Shown: positions 28,946 to 38,215, counted from the stretch's first letter. The stretch: DNA of 64,000 nucleotides from Curvibacter lanceolatus ATCC 14669 (GCF_000381265.1 NZ_KB906282.1:1-64000); one strand, 5' to 3'. A program made the numbers and translations. Notes: generated from the sequence alone by a model not told the origin.

Positions 28946-28968
28946 CGGGGCCAGCCATGCTGGCCCCG
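28946..28968 (+). other. Perfect 10-bp hairpin between receptor gene and exbB
   Basis: CGGGGCCAGC / GCTGGCCCCG with loop CAT, 40 bp after the receptor stop and 45 bp before exbB. No T-run, so partial termination or mRNA processing may set receptor versus ExbB levels. Confidence 0.5.
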
Positions 28969-29013
28969 TCTGCCTTCCGAGCCCCCCCACTGACAACCCA
29001 GCCAGAGCCTGAC

Positions 29014-29664
29014 ATGACCCCCTCCAAACTCTTTGAATTGGCCAACGCCTCCGGCGGCACCCTGTACCTGATGGGCCTGCTGCTGCTGATCGCCCTGACC
29101 GTGATCATCGAACGCAGCCGCCACCTGCTGAACATGCAGCAAGCCGGCGTCGACCTGATGAACGCCCTGCGCGAGGACCCCGCCCTGCAGGCGCCCGCCA
29201 CCCAGGTGCTGCTGAAAAAGCATGCCGACCAGCCGCATGTGCGGGTGATCCGCAGCTTGGACAACGAGCCGATCGATTCGTCCACCGAAACCGCCGCCGG
29301 CCACGTCGAAGAATCGCTGATGCACGAGGTGCCGCTGCTGGACCGCTCGCTGTGGGTGCTGGACACGGTCATCACCCTGGCCCCGCTGCTGGGCCTGTTC
29401 GGCACCATCGTGGGCATGTTCCGCGCCTTCTCGGTACTGGACGACGTGCAGAACGGGGCCAGCCAGGTCACTGGCGGCATTGCCGAAGCCCTGATTGCCA
29501 CCGCCTGCGGCCTGTTCATCGCCATGCTGGGCCTGATCTTCTTCAACTGGCTGAGCACCCGGGTGCGGGTGATCGTGCACCAGCTCGAAACCCTCAAGAT
29601 CATGCTGTTGAACCGCCGCCGCCCGCAGCCTGCGCAGCACCCCTCGCACCTGAAGGCCGTGTGA
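29014..29664 (+). CDS. exbB: ExbB/TolQ/MotA-family proton channel
   Basis: 216 aa with three membrane helices; the central cytoplasmic region and the second and third helices carry ITLAPLLGLFGTIVGMFRAF and GGIAEALIATACGLFIAML, the proton-channel signature. With ExbD it powers TonB. ATG at 29014 gives MTPSKLFELANASGG. Confidence 0.95.
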   Translation: MTPSKLFELANASGGTLYLMGLLLLIALTVIIERSRHLLNMQQAGVDLMNALREDPALQAPATQVLLKKHADQPHVRVIRSLDNEPIDSSTETAAGHVEESLMHEVPLLDRSLWVLDTVITLAPLLGLFGTIVGMFRAFSVLDDVQNGASQVTGGIAEALIATACGLFIAMLGLIFFNWLSTRVRVIVHQLETLKIMLLNRRRPQPAQHPSHLKAV

Positions 29665-29670
29665 GCTGCC

Positions 29671-30066
29671 ATGCGTTACTTCGAAACCAAGAAAGCCCGC
29701 ATCGAGATCATTCCGATGATCGACATCATGCTGTTCCTGCTGGTCTTCTTTGCCATGATGACCCTGAAGATGATCCCCACCTCGGGCCACCTCAGCAAGC
29801 TGCCCACCAGCAGCACGGCCACGGCCATGCCCTCGCCCAAACTGTTGGTCGAGGTGCATGAGGACGGCTCGCTGCACGTTGACGGGCAAAGCCTGCCGGC
29901 GCCCCAGCTGACCGCCCTGGTCAAGCAACGCGACGCCGCCCACCTGGCCGTCACCATCGCCGGCGGCGAGCACGTCAACCTGCAGCAGCTGATGGGCGCC
30001 ATCGACGCCGTGCGCCTGGGCGGCGCCACCCAGATCGGCCTGGCGGCCCGCACCGTGCAGCCATGA
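29671..30066 (+). CDS. exbD: ExbD-family biopolymer transport protein
   Basis: 131 aa, one N-terminal membrane helix with the conserved proton-carrying Asp in IIPMIDIMLFLLVFF, then a small periplasmic domain. 6 bp after exbB; its stop overlaps the tonB start by 4 bp. Confidence 0.95.
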   Translation: MRYFETKKARIEIIPMIDIMLFLLVFFAMMTLKMIPTSGHLSKLPTSSTATAMPSPKLLVEVHEDGSLHVDGQSLPAPQLTALVKQRDAAHLAVTIAGGEHVNLQQLMGAIDAVRLGGATQIGLAARTVQP

Positions 30067-30782
30067 GCAGCCTGTCCGCCGCCCGGCCATGCGCCATGCC
30101 GCTGCCCGCACACACCCCACTTTGGCAGTCCTTCGGCGCAGCGCTGACCCTGGAAGCTGCGGCCGTGGCCGGCCTGCTGGTCTGGCTGAGCCTGCACCCG
30201 GCCGAGCCACCGCTGCGCGTGCTGCCGCTGCAGATCGAGGCGGCCCCCGCCCCCACGCCCCAGGCACCGCCAACACCGCCGGTGAGCAAGCCGCCCCCAC
30301 CGGTGCCGGCGCCCCAGCCCGTGCAGCGCGCGCCTCGCCCTGCCGCCGCCCCGGCCGCAGCGTCGGTGCCGGCGCCCCCGCTGCCGATGAGCAGCGCCCC
30401 CAGCGAGGTGGCAGCCGCCCCCCCGGTGCAGGCCGCAGCGCCCGTGGCAGCGGCCGCACCACCGGCGCCGCCCCCCGCTCCACCGCCCGCCGGCCCGGTG
30501 GGGCCTTCGCCCGAGTACATCGCCAAGGTGCGGGCCGCCGTGCAGGCCGCCTTCATCTACCCACCGGCGGCCGTGGCCGCGGACTTCCATGGACGCACCC
30601 GGGTGGCCTTCACGCTGCGCGGCACCACCCCGACCAACGCCCGGGTGCTGGTGGGCAGCGGCATGGGCCTGGTGGACCGTGCCGCGCTGCAATCGGTGCA
30701 GTCGGCCAGCTACCCACCGCCGCCCCCCGACATGAAGGTGGCCGAGGCACAGTTCGAGGTGTGGGTGGAGTTCAAGCCCTGA
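30063..30782 (+). CDS. tonB: TonB energy-transducing protein
   Basis: 239 aa. N-terminal membrane anchor (~residues 24-46), a long Pro/Ala-rich periplasmic spacer (~50-150), and a C-terminal TonB domain with YPPAAVAADFHGRTRVAF and the final FEVWVEFKP. Links the ExbBD motor to the outer-membrane receptor encoded at the head of the operon. Confidence 0.94.
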   Translation: MSSLSAARPCAMPLPAHTPLWQSFGAALTLEAAAVAGLLVWLSLHPAEPPLRVLPLQIEAAPAPTPQAPPTPPVSKPPPPVPAPQPVQRAPRPAAAPAAASVPAPPLPMSSAPSEVAAAPPVQAAAPVAAAAPPAPPPAPPPAGPVGPSPEYIAKVRAAVQAAFIYPPAAVAADFHGRTRVAFTLRGTTPTNARVLVGSGMGLVDRAALQSVQSASYPPPPPDMKVAEAQFEVWVEFKP

Positions 30783-30794
30783 CCGCGGTCAGGG
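30777..30794. other. 18-bp perfect palindrome over the tonB stop
   Basis: CCCTGACCGCGGTCAGGG contains the tonB TGA and sits between the convergent tonB and 30819 genes. As RNA it folds from either strand with a CGCG loop; there is no T-run. Probably 3'-end protection or a weak bidirectional terminator. Confidence 0.5.
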
Positions 30795-30818
30795 GCAGGT
30801 CTGAGGCCAGGCGCGGGT

Positions 30819-31145
30819 TCAGCGCAGGCCGCCGATGTAGCGCGGGGCCTCCGGGTCGGGCGGGCTGGCCGGGGTGGCGGCGCGCAGGCCCACCCGCGCC
30901 AGCGCCTGCTCACGCGCCGACACGGCCGCCGCAGGCCGGGGGTTCCAGGCCTGCTCCAGCTTGTCGGCCCACTCCGCCAGGTCGGCGTGCGCCCCTTCCT
31001 GGGCCGCACTGCGCGCCACCCGCACCATTTCAGCCGCATAGTCGGCATTGATGGCCATCCACTCGGTATCCGTCACCCGGCCGGCCTTGCGACGCAGCAA
31101 GACATGCAGGTGGGCCGCGATGGCCAACTTTTCACTGGCAAGCAT
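30819..31145 (-). CDS. Conserved-looking hypothetical protein
   Basis: Unrecognised 108-aa soluble, largely helical protein (MLASEKLAIAAHLHVLLRRK ... DTEWMAINADYAAEMVRVAR), with a Pro-rich tail ending APRYIGGLR. GGAGAA stands 8 nt before the ATG. It sits 48 bp downstream of amt on the same strand, so it may be co-expressed with ammonium transport. No known domain seen. Confidence 0.7.
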   Translation of the reverse strand: MLASEKLAIAAHLHVLLRRKAGRVTDTEWMAINADYAAEMVRVARSAAQEGAHADLAEWADKLEQAWNPRPAAAVSAREQALARVGLRAATPASPPDPEAPRYIGGLR

Positions 31146-31193
31146 GAGCGGTTCTCCAGACAAATTCCATCGGGCACATCAAGCGTCGGGGCC

Positions 31194-32543
31194 TCATGCC
31201 CCCAGGTGCTCGCGGTGCTGGGCCACGTCCAGGCCGCCTTGTTCGCTGGCCTCGTCCACGCGCAGGCCCACCAGCACACGGGTCAGCCCCAGCACCACCC
31301 AGGTCATCACCAAGCTGTAGCCCAGCACGGCCACGGCGCCCAGGGCCTGCACCACCAGTTGCCCCTTGGCACCACCCACCGTCGGGTTGGCCAACAGGCC
31401 CGTCATCAGGCAGCCGACCAGGCCCCCGATGCCGTGAACGCCAAAGACGTCCAGCGAGTCATCGGCACGCAGCAGGCGCTTGAGGCCGGTGGCGCCCCAA
31501 TAGCAGGCCAGCCCGGCCACCGCGCCGATCAGCACGGCCGAGGCCGGCGTCACATAGCCCGAAGCCGGCGTGATGGCCACCAGGCCCGCCACCACCCCGG
31601 AGCACAGCCCCAGCAGCGAGGGGCGGCGACGGCGCACCCATTCCCCCAGCATCCAGGCCAGGGCACCGGCACAAGCGGCCAGGTGGGTGACCAGCATGGC
31701 CAGGCCGGCACGACCGTCGGCGGCCAGGGCCGAGCCGGCATTGAAGCCGAACCAGCCCACCCACAAGAGGCCTGTGCCGACCATGGTCAAAGCCAGGCTG
31801 TAGGGTTCAAAGGGTTCGCGCCCATAGCCCTGGCGCGGCCCCAGCACATAGGCACACACCAGGCCTGCCGCACCGGCATTGATGTGCACCACGGTGCCGC
31901 CGGCAAAATCCAGCGTCCCGAGCTGCGCCATCCAGCCGCCAGGCTCCCAGGCCCAGTGCGCCACCGGGGCATACACCAGCAGCGACCACAGGCCGGCAAA
32001 CCACAACAGGGCGGAAAAGCGCATGCGCTCGACCAGCGCGCCCACGATCAGGGCCGGCGTGATGACGGCAAAGGTCAGCTGGAACATGGCGAACACCGAC
32101 TCGGGCACATGCGGCGCCAAATGGCTGACCGCGACCTGGGCGCTGTCTTTCACGTAGTCCATGCCCGCAAAGCCGGCCCGTGCCAGGCTGCCCAGCCAGG
32201 GCGTGCCCGGCGTGAAGGCCAGCGAATAGCCCAGGCCCAGCCACAACAGGCTGACCAGCGCCGCCACCGCCAGCACGCTGGCCATGGTGTTGATGACGTT
32301 CTTGCGGCGCACCATGCCGGCATAGAACAAGGCCAGGCCGGGCAGGGTCATGAGCAGCACCAGGGCGGTGGCACTCAGCATCCAGGCCGTGTCGGCCGGG
32401 TTCAGGCTGGCTTCGGGCACCAGGCCCGGGCGGGTGATCGCCACCGCCGACTCGGCCTGGGCCGTACAGACCGCACAGGCCCAGCCCACCGCTCCAACCA
32501 TCTTGCCAACCACCTTGCTGTATCCCAACACTCGTGCGCGCAT
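31194..32543 (-). CDS. amt: Ammonium transporter
   Basis: 449-aa Amt/Rh-family channel for ammonium. A signal-like first segment (VGAVGWACAVCTAQAESA) is followed by about 11 membrane helices. Signature DFAGGTVVHINAGAAGLV includes the conserved Asp and first pore His; the second pore His is in FGVHGIGGLVG. The ATG at 32543 has GGAGG just upstream. No glnK/PII gene is adjacent, unlike the common glnK-amtB pair. A sigma-54 promoter and NtrC-like sites precede it. Confidence 0.95.
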   Translation of the reverse strand: MRARVLGYSKVVGKMVGAVGWACAVCTAQAESAVAITRPGLVPEASLNPADTAWMLSATALVLLMTLPGLALFYAGMVRRKNVINTMASVLAVAALVSLLWLGLGYSLAFTPGTPWLGSLARAGFAGMDYVKDSAQVAVSHLAPHVPESVFAMFQLTFAVITPALIVGALVERMRFSALLWFAGLWSLLVYAPVAHWAWEPGGWMAQLGTLDFAGGTVVHINAGAAGLVCAYVLGPRQGYGREPFEPYSLALTMVGTGLLWVGWFGFNAGSALAADGRAGLAMLVTHLAACAGALAWMLGEWVRRRRPSLLGLCSGVVAGLVAITPASGYVTPASAVLIGAVAGLACYWGATGLKRLLRADDSLDVFGVHGIGGLVGCLMTGLLANPTVGGAKGQLVVQALGAVAVLGYSLVMTWVVLGLTRVLVGLRVDEASEQGGLDVAQHREHLGA

Positions 32544-32575
32544 CCTGCCTCCAGGGGTTCTTCTGGCGCCCAAGC

Positions 32576-32591
32576 TGCATGACTCATGCCA
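32576..32591 (-). promoter_or_regulatory. Sigma-54 promoter of amt
   Basis: Minus strand TGGCATGAGTCATGCA: -24 GG and -12 GC are separated by exactly 10 bp, fitting TGGCAC-N5-TTGCA with two changes. Predicted start near 32565, 22 nt before the ATG. The sequence is also nearly palindromic, so an operator reading is possible. Confidence 0.6.
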
Positions 32592-32607
32592 GGGTCGGCA
32601 TGGGGTC

Positions 32608-32688
32608 TGGTGCACAGACGGGGGCAGGGAAACCCCCAATGCACCGAAATGGTCCAAAGTTATACATTTCATGCACTCGCGACGGGCA
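32608..32688 (-). promoter_or_regulatory. NtrC-like enhancer sites upstream of amt
   Basis: TGCACCGAAATGGTCCA (32640-32656) matches the NtrC consensus TGCACCA-N3-TGGTGCA at 12 of 14 positions. A weaker copy TGCACTCGCGACGGGCA (32672-32688, 9 of 14) is centred exactly 32 bp further upstream, the spacing of the E. coli glnA enhancer pair. A half-site TGGTGCA is at 32608-32614. Relative to the predicted start the two full sites are near -83 and -115. Confidence 0.55.
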
Positions 32689-32784
32689 CACAGTGACCTG
32701 TCATGGCGGGGGATCGAGGAGACAAACCTTCAAAACAACCAGAACATCATCTGGACGGTGCTCAAAGAAGCTGCCGCAACCTGA
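32671..32784 (+). CDS. Possible 37-aa leaderless peptide upstream of an intrinsic terminator
   Basis: ATG at 32671 opens a frame of 37 codons (MHSRRAHSDL ... ending WTVLKEAAAT) whose stop is 4 nt before a terminator stem. No Shine-Dalgarno; a -10-like TATACA is at 32661-32666. It overlaps the NtrC-like sites. May be a leader peptide, part of a small RNA, or chance. The remainder of the 332-bp amt-TSUP gap is described by the neighbouring entries. Confidence 0.2.
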   Translation: MHSRRAHSDLSWRGIEETNLQNNQNIIWTVLKEAAAT

Positions 32785-32788
32785 CAAA

Positions 32789-32812
32789 GGCGCCCGTATG
32801 GGCGCCTTTTTT
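32789..32812 (+). terminator. Orphan plus-strand intrinsic terminator
   Basis: GGCGCCC (32789-32795), loop GTAT, GGGCGCC (32800-32806), six T. No annotated plus-strand gene lies upstream within 2 kb; the TSUP gene starts 64 bp downstream. It must end a short unannotated transcript or attenuate the TSUP leader. Confidence 0.85.
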
Positions 32813-32862
32813 ATTGGCTGATCGGCTTATCACAGCCTCCTGGCGGGCCGTGCGGGCAATGC

Positions 32863-32868
32863 GACAAT
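32863..32868 (+). promoter_or_regulatory. -10 element of the TSUP gene, start at the ATG
   Basis: GACAAT ends 7 nt before the ATG at 32876, which would put +1 at or one base before the start codon. No good -35 hexamer is seen at the expected spacing, and there is no Shine-Dalgarno. Confidence 0.3.
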
Positions 32869-32875
32869 CCGCCGA

Positions 32876-33634
32876 ATGGACTTCTTTCTTGTATCGCTGG
32901 CCTCGCTGCTGGCTGGATTCATCGATTCGATCGTCGGCGGCGGCGGCCTGGTTCTGGTACCGGCCCTGTTTGCCATCTACCCCACCACACCGCCGGCCAC
33001 CCTCTTCGGCATCAACAAGAGCGCGTCGATCTGGGGCACGGGCATCGCCACCTGGCAGTACCAGCGCCGCGTGAACCTGCGCTGGCCCACCCTGCTGCCG
33101 GCTGCGGCAGCGGGTTTTGCCGGGGCCTTTGCCGGTGCCTGGGCCGTGACCCAGATCTCGCCCGAGTTCCTGCGCCGCCTGCTGCCCCTGATCCTGATCG
33201 GTGTGCTGATCTACACGCTGGCCCGCAAGGAACTGGGGCGCCACCACGCGCCGCGCTTTTCGGGCCTGCATGAAACCGCGGCGATCAGCCTGATCGGGCT
33301 GGTGATCGGCTTCTACGACGGCTTTTTCGGCCCCGGCACGGGCAGTTTCTTTGTCTTCCTGCTGGTGCGCTGGCTGGGCTACGACTTTCTGAATGCGTCG
33401 GCCAACGCCAAGCTGCTGAACACCGCCACCAACCTGGCCGCGCTGATCCTGTTCAGCCTCAAGGGCCATGTGTGGTGGCACTATGCGCTGCCGCTGGCCG
33501 CCGCCAACGTGCTGGGCAGCGTGCTGGGCACGCGGCTGGCCTTGAAGCACGGTGCCGGCTTTGTGCGCGGCGTGTTCATTGCCGTGGTGTCGGTCCTGAT
33601 CCTGAAAACAGGCTACGACGCCTTCCTGCGCTGA
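32876..33634 (+). CDS. TSUP-family (TauE/SafE) membrane permease
   Basis: 252 aa, about eight membrane helices in two related halves, each with the family pattern: GFIDSIVGGGGLVLVPAL in the first and IGFYDGFFGPGTGSFFVF in the second. Family members export sulfite, sulfoacetate or other organosulfur anions; no substrate can be read here. Converges with mrdA (39 bp between stops). Confidence 0.92.
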   Translation: MDFFLVSLASLLAGFIDSIVGGGGLVLVPALFAIYPTTPPATLFGINKSASIWGTGIATWQYQRRVNLRWPTLLPAAAAGFAGAFAGAWAVTQISPEFLRRLLPLILIGVLIYTLARKELGRHHAPRFSGLHETAAISLIGLVIGFYDGFFGPGTGSFFVFLLVRWLGYDFLNASANAKLLNTATNLAALILFSLKGHVWWHYALPLAAANVLGSVLGTRLALKHGAGFVRGVFIAVVSVLILKTGYDAFLR

Positions 33635-33673
33635 GGCCGGCGGGTCAGCGCCCGCCCCCGCCAGACCGGTTCG

Positions 33674-35656
33674 TCAATGGTTGGCGCCGCGGGCCGGCAA
33701 CTGGCCCTGCGACAGATCGGGCAGGCCGGGCACCTCAGACACCTTGCGCGGGGTGCCCATCGGGGTCTGGGCCTGGCCGGCCTGCACCGCGGCCAGGTCC
33801 TGCTCACTCGGGTATTGCTGCATCAGCCAGTAATCGAACACCCGGCGCGCGATCGGCGCCGCCGCGGCACCACCCCAACCCGCATTCTCGACCACCATGG
33901 CCAGGGCAATCTGCGGGTCCTGGGCCGGGGCGAACGCCATGTACAGCGCGTGGTCGCGGTAACGCTCGGACAGCTTGGCGGCGTCGTACTTCTCGTTTTG
34001 CTTGACCGTCACCACCTGGGCGGTACCGGTCTTGCCGGCAGCCACATAGCCGGCGCCCCGGAAGGCCGTGGCCCCGGTGCCCTCGCTGTTCACGCCCACC
34101 AGGGCATTGCGGATGACGGCAATGTTGGCGGGCTTGGCGGTCAGCTCGGCCTTGATTTCCTGCAGTGTGTCCTGCGACTGGCGGGTCACCACATCGGTCA
34201 CCTGCCGGACCAGGTGCGGCTTCATCTTGACGCCGTTGTTGGCCAGCACACCGGTGGCCGTGGCCAGCTGCAGCATGGTGAAGTTGTTGTAGCCCTGGCC
34301 GATGCCCAGCGAGATGGTCTCGCCCGCGTACCAGCGCTTCTGCTCGGGGCGCTTGTAGGCATTGCGCTTCCATTCGGTGGAGGGCAGAATGCCGCGCACC
34401 TCACCGAAGATGTCGATGCCGGTGAGCGAGCCGAAGCCGAACTTCTGCATCTCGTCATGGATCAGGTCCACGCCCATGTCGTTGGCCAGCATGTAGTAGT
34501 AGGTATCGCACGACTGCACGATCGACTTGTACATGTCCACCGTGCCGTGGCCGCCTTCCTTGTCGTCGCGGAAGCGGTGGTTGCCGAACATGAAATAGCC
34601 CGGGTCGTAGATGGTCTGCTGGGGCGTGCGCTTGCCGGTCTCCAGCGCGGCCAGGGCCATGAAGGGCTTGTAGGTGGAGCCCGGCGGGTAGGTGCCACGC
34701 AGGGCCCGGTTCAGCAGGGGCTTGTCGGGTGACTCGTTGAGGGCGGCCCAGTTCTCCTGATCGATGCCGTCCACAAACAGGTTGGGGTCGAAGGTGGGCT
34801 TGCTGACAAAGGCCAACACCTCGCCGGTCTTGGGGTCCAGCGCCACCAGGGCGCCACGGCGGTCGCCGAACAGGTCTTCCACCAGCTTCTGCAGCTTGAT
34901 GTCGATCGACAGCATCACGGTGTTGCCCGGGGTGGCGGGGTGGCTGGCCAGGCGCCGCACAGCGCGGCCGCCGGCCGAGGTTTCCATCTGCTCGACGCCG
35001 GTGATGCCGTGCAACTGCCGCTCGAAGCTCTGCTCCACGCCCAGCTTGCCGATGTACTCGGTGCCGCGGTAGTTGGCCTCGTCGTCCGAATCCTGGATGT
35101 CTTCCTTTTCCTTCTGGTTGACGCGGCCGATGTAGCCGATCACATGGCTGGCCAGCGGCCCATAGGGGTAGTTGCGGAACAAGCGGGCCTTGATCTCGAC
35201 GCCTGGAAAACGGAAGCGCTGGGCGGCAAAGCGGGCCACCTCTTCATCAGACAGCCGGGTGCGGATGGGCAGCGACTCGAAGCTCTTGGACTCTTCGACC
35301 AGCTTCTTGAAGCGGCGCCGGTCGCGCGCCTGGATGTCGACCACCGTGGCCAGGCCATCGATCACCTCGTCCAGCGGGCCGGCCTTGGAGGGCGTGATCT
35401 CCAGCGTGTAGGCCGAGTAGTTGGTGGCCAGCACCACGCCGTTGCGGTCCACGATCAGGCCCCGGTTGGGCACGATGGGCACCACGGCCGTGCGGTTGTT
35501 CTCAGCCTGTTCGGCCAGGTCCTCGTGGCGCACCACCTGCAGGTAGATCAGGCGGGCCACCAGCAGCGAAAAACAGATCAGCACCACCACGCCCGCCGCC
35601 ACCACGCGGGTGCGGAAGCGCCACAGGTCGACCTCGACGTTGCGCAGCTCGGTCAT
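33674..35656 (-). CDS. mrdA: Penicillin-binding protein 2 (elongasome transpeptidase)
   Basis: 660-aa class B PBP that cross-links peptidoglycan during rod elongation with RodA and MreBCD. One membrane anchor (~residues 18-38), dimerisation domain, then transpeptidase motifs GSTYK (S327, K330), SCD (S382-D384) and KTG (K542-G544). The C-terminal ~50 residues form a Gln/Pro-rich tail. 4 bp overlap with mreD. rodA, which normally follows, is absent here. Confidence 0.97.
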   Translation of the reverse strand: MTELRNVEVDLWRFRTRVVAAGVVVLICFSLLVARLIYLQVVRHEDLAEQAENNRTAVVPIVPNRGLIVDRNGVVLATNYSAYTLEITPSKAGPLDEVIDGLATVVDIQARDRRRFKKLVEESKSFESLPIRTRLSDEEVARFAAQRFRFPGVEIKARLFRNYPYGPLASHVIGYIGRVNQKEKEDIQDSDDEANYRGTEYIGKLGVEQSFERQLHGITGVEQMETSAGGRAVRRLASHPATPGNTVMLSIDIKLQKLVEDLFGDRRGALVALDPKTGEVLAFVSKPTFDPNLFVDGIDQENWAALNESPDKPLLNRALRGTYPPGSTYKPFMALAALETGKRTPQQTIYDPGYFMFGNHRFRDDKEGGHGTVDMYKSIVQSCDTYYYMLANDMGVDLIHDEMQKFGFGSLTGIDIFGEVRGILPSTEWKRNAYKRPEQKRWYAGETISLGIGQGYNNFTMLQLATATGVLANNGVKMKPHLVRQVTDVVTRQSQDTLQEIKAELTAKPANIAVIRNALVGVNSEGTGATAFRGAGYVAAGKTGTAQVVTVKQNEKYDAAKLSERYRDHALYMAFAPAQDPQIALAMVVENAGWGGAAAAPIARRVFDYWLMQQYPSEQDLAAVQAGQAQTPMGTPRKVSEVPGLPDLSQGQLPARGANH

Positions 35657-36174
35657 AGCGGCCGGTTTTCATCGCGATCCGGCGGGCGCCGTTGCGGCGC
35701 CAGCAACACCCAGGACGTCAGCGGCCACAACAAGGCCTCCAGCGTGCCGGCGAGCAGGAACCAGAACCCCGGGAAGATGCCGCCCAGCAGCACCCGCAAA
35801 GCCAGCTCGATCAGGTGCGCCCCCAGGAACAGGGGCAGCAACTGCAGCGCCTGCGAGGGCACGCTGAACCACAGCAGGCGGCGCTGCATCTGCGTGGCCA
35901 GGTAGCTCAAGCCGGCATAGACCAGGGCATGCTGGCCCAGCAGCGCCGACTGGTGCACATCCATGACCAGGCCCAGCACAAAGCCCGCGCCGATGCCCAC
36001 CCGCTGGGGTTGGTGCACCGACCAGAACATCAGCAACAGCAGCAGCACATCGGGCATGCCCGGCATGCGGCCCAGCGGCAGCAGGTTGACCAGCAGGCCC
36101 ACCACCACCGAACCCCAGATGAAGACCGGATTGGCCGGCAGCAACAGCTGCTGGCCGCTGGCTTTGCCCATCAT
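35653..36174 (-). CDS. mreD: Rod shape-determining protein MreD
   Basis: 173-aa inner-membrane protein with five to six hydrophobic segments (VVVGLLVNLLPLGRMPGMPD, GAGFVLGLVMDVHQSALLGQ). The ATG overlaps the mreC stop (ATGA), so translation is coupled. Confidence 0.95.
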   Translation of the reverse strand: MMGKASGQQLLLPANPVFIWGSVVVGLLVNLLPLGRMPGMPDVLLLLLMFWSVHQPQRVGIGAGFVLGLVMDVHQSALLGQHALVYAGLSYLATQMQRRLLWFSVPSQALQLLPLFLGAHLIELALRVLLGGIFPGFWFLLAGTLEALLWPLTSWVLLAPQRRPPDRDENRPL

Positions 36175-37088
36175 TTGCGGCCTCCCTTGCGCTGCGGCGC
36201 GGCGGGTTCAGGTTGCGGACGTGGCGGCACCTGGTCGCCCAGGGGGCTCAGCACCATCACGTGGCGCGAGGCCATCACCAGGCCCAGGGGCACGCAATGG
36301 ATGCGCGCAAAAGCCGAATCGGCCCGGCGCTCGACCTTGTCGACCCGGGCCACCGGCAGGCCCGGCGGGTAGACGCCATCGACCCCGCTGGTGGACAGCA
36401 GGTCGCCGGCCTGCACGTCCGCATTGGCGGGCATGTAGCGCAGTTCCAGGCCACCGCCGTTGGCGATCGGGTCGCCATAGGCCACGCTGCGGGCGCCGGT
36501 GCGGGTGTTGAGCACGGGGATGGCGAAATCGCGGTCGATCACCAGGGTCACTTCGGCCAGCAGCGGGTCGACCCGCGTCACCTGGCCGAGCACGCCGGCC
36601 TCGTCGATCACGGGCGAGCCCAGCGCCACGCCCTTGATCTGCCCGCGGTCGATGATGACGCGCCGGGTGTAGGGGTCGGGCGCGTCGTACAACACCTCGG
36701 CCGCCTGGGCCTCGGACTTGAAGCGCTCGCGCAGCGCCAGCAGCTCGCGCAGGCGGGTGTTCTCCTGCAACAACTGCTCGACCTGATTGGAGCGCTGCGA
36801 CTGCTCGGCCAACTTGCGGCGGGCCTCTTCCTCGACCATCTGGGCCGAGTGCAGGGATTCAAAGTATTCGGCCGCCGACTGACCCGCACGCACCGGTTGC
36901 AGGGCCACCCATTGCAGCGGGTACAGCGCCGTATCGACCGCCGCCCGCAGGGGGTGGGTCAGGTGAAAGCGCGCATCGGCCACCATCAGGAACACCGACA
37001 GGGCACTGAAGAACAACAGCCGGGTCAGCGGTGTTGGCCCTTGCCGGAAGAGCGACGGCGCGTTGCGGTCCAGGGTTCCCAGAGGCAT
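36171..37088 (-). CDS. mreC: Rod shape-determining protein MreC
   Basis: 305 aa. Membrane helix at ~22-38, coiled coil at ~70-120 (EEEARRKLAEQSQRSNQVEQ), then a periplasmic beta-rich domain (VIIDRGQIKGVALGSPVID, GDLLSTSGVDGVYPPGLPV). The C-terminus is Pro/Lys-rich. Scaffold linking MreB, MreD and PBP2. Confidence 0.96.
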   Translation of the reverse strand: MPLGTLDRNAPSLFRQGPTPLTRLLFFSALSVFLMVADARFHLTHPLRAAVDTALYPLQWVALQPVRAGQSAAEYFESLHSAQMVEEEARRKLAEQSQRSNQVEQLLQENTRLRELLALRERFKSEAQAAEVLYDAPDPYTRRVIIDRGQIKGVALGSPVIDEAGVLGQVTRVDPLLAEVTLVIDRDFAIPVLNTRTGARSVAYGDPIANGGGLELRYMPANADVQAGDLLSTSGVDGVYPPGLPVARVDKVERRADSAFARIHCVPLGLVMASRHVMVLSPLGDQVPPRPQPEPAAPQRKGGRK

Positions 37089-37120
37089 GTTCGGCTAGAC
37101 CCAGGTGTCACCAGAATCGC

Positions 37121-37153
37121 AAAAAGCCGGCCGCCTTGCTGACGAACCGGCTT
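37121..37153 (-). terminator. Weak terminator or attenuator after mreB
   Basis: AAGCCGG (37147-37153 complement) and CCGGCTT (37124-37130 complement) form a 7-bp stem with a 16-nt loop followed by TTT in the mreB-mreC spacer. Partial termination here would keep MreB in excess over MreCD-PBP2. Confidence 0.45.
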
Positions 37154-37171
37154 GATGCGGACATGGTGGTG

Positions 37172-38215
<1,044 letters not shown>

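Noticed and set aside
27247-30483. Open minus-strand frame of 1078 codons over the TonB receptor and exbBD-tonB
   Set aside because: Antisense to four clear genes, His/Gly/Val-rich without domains.
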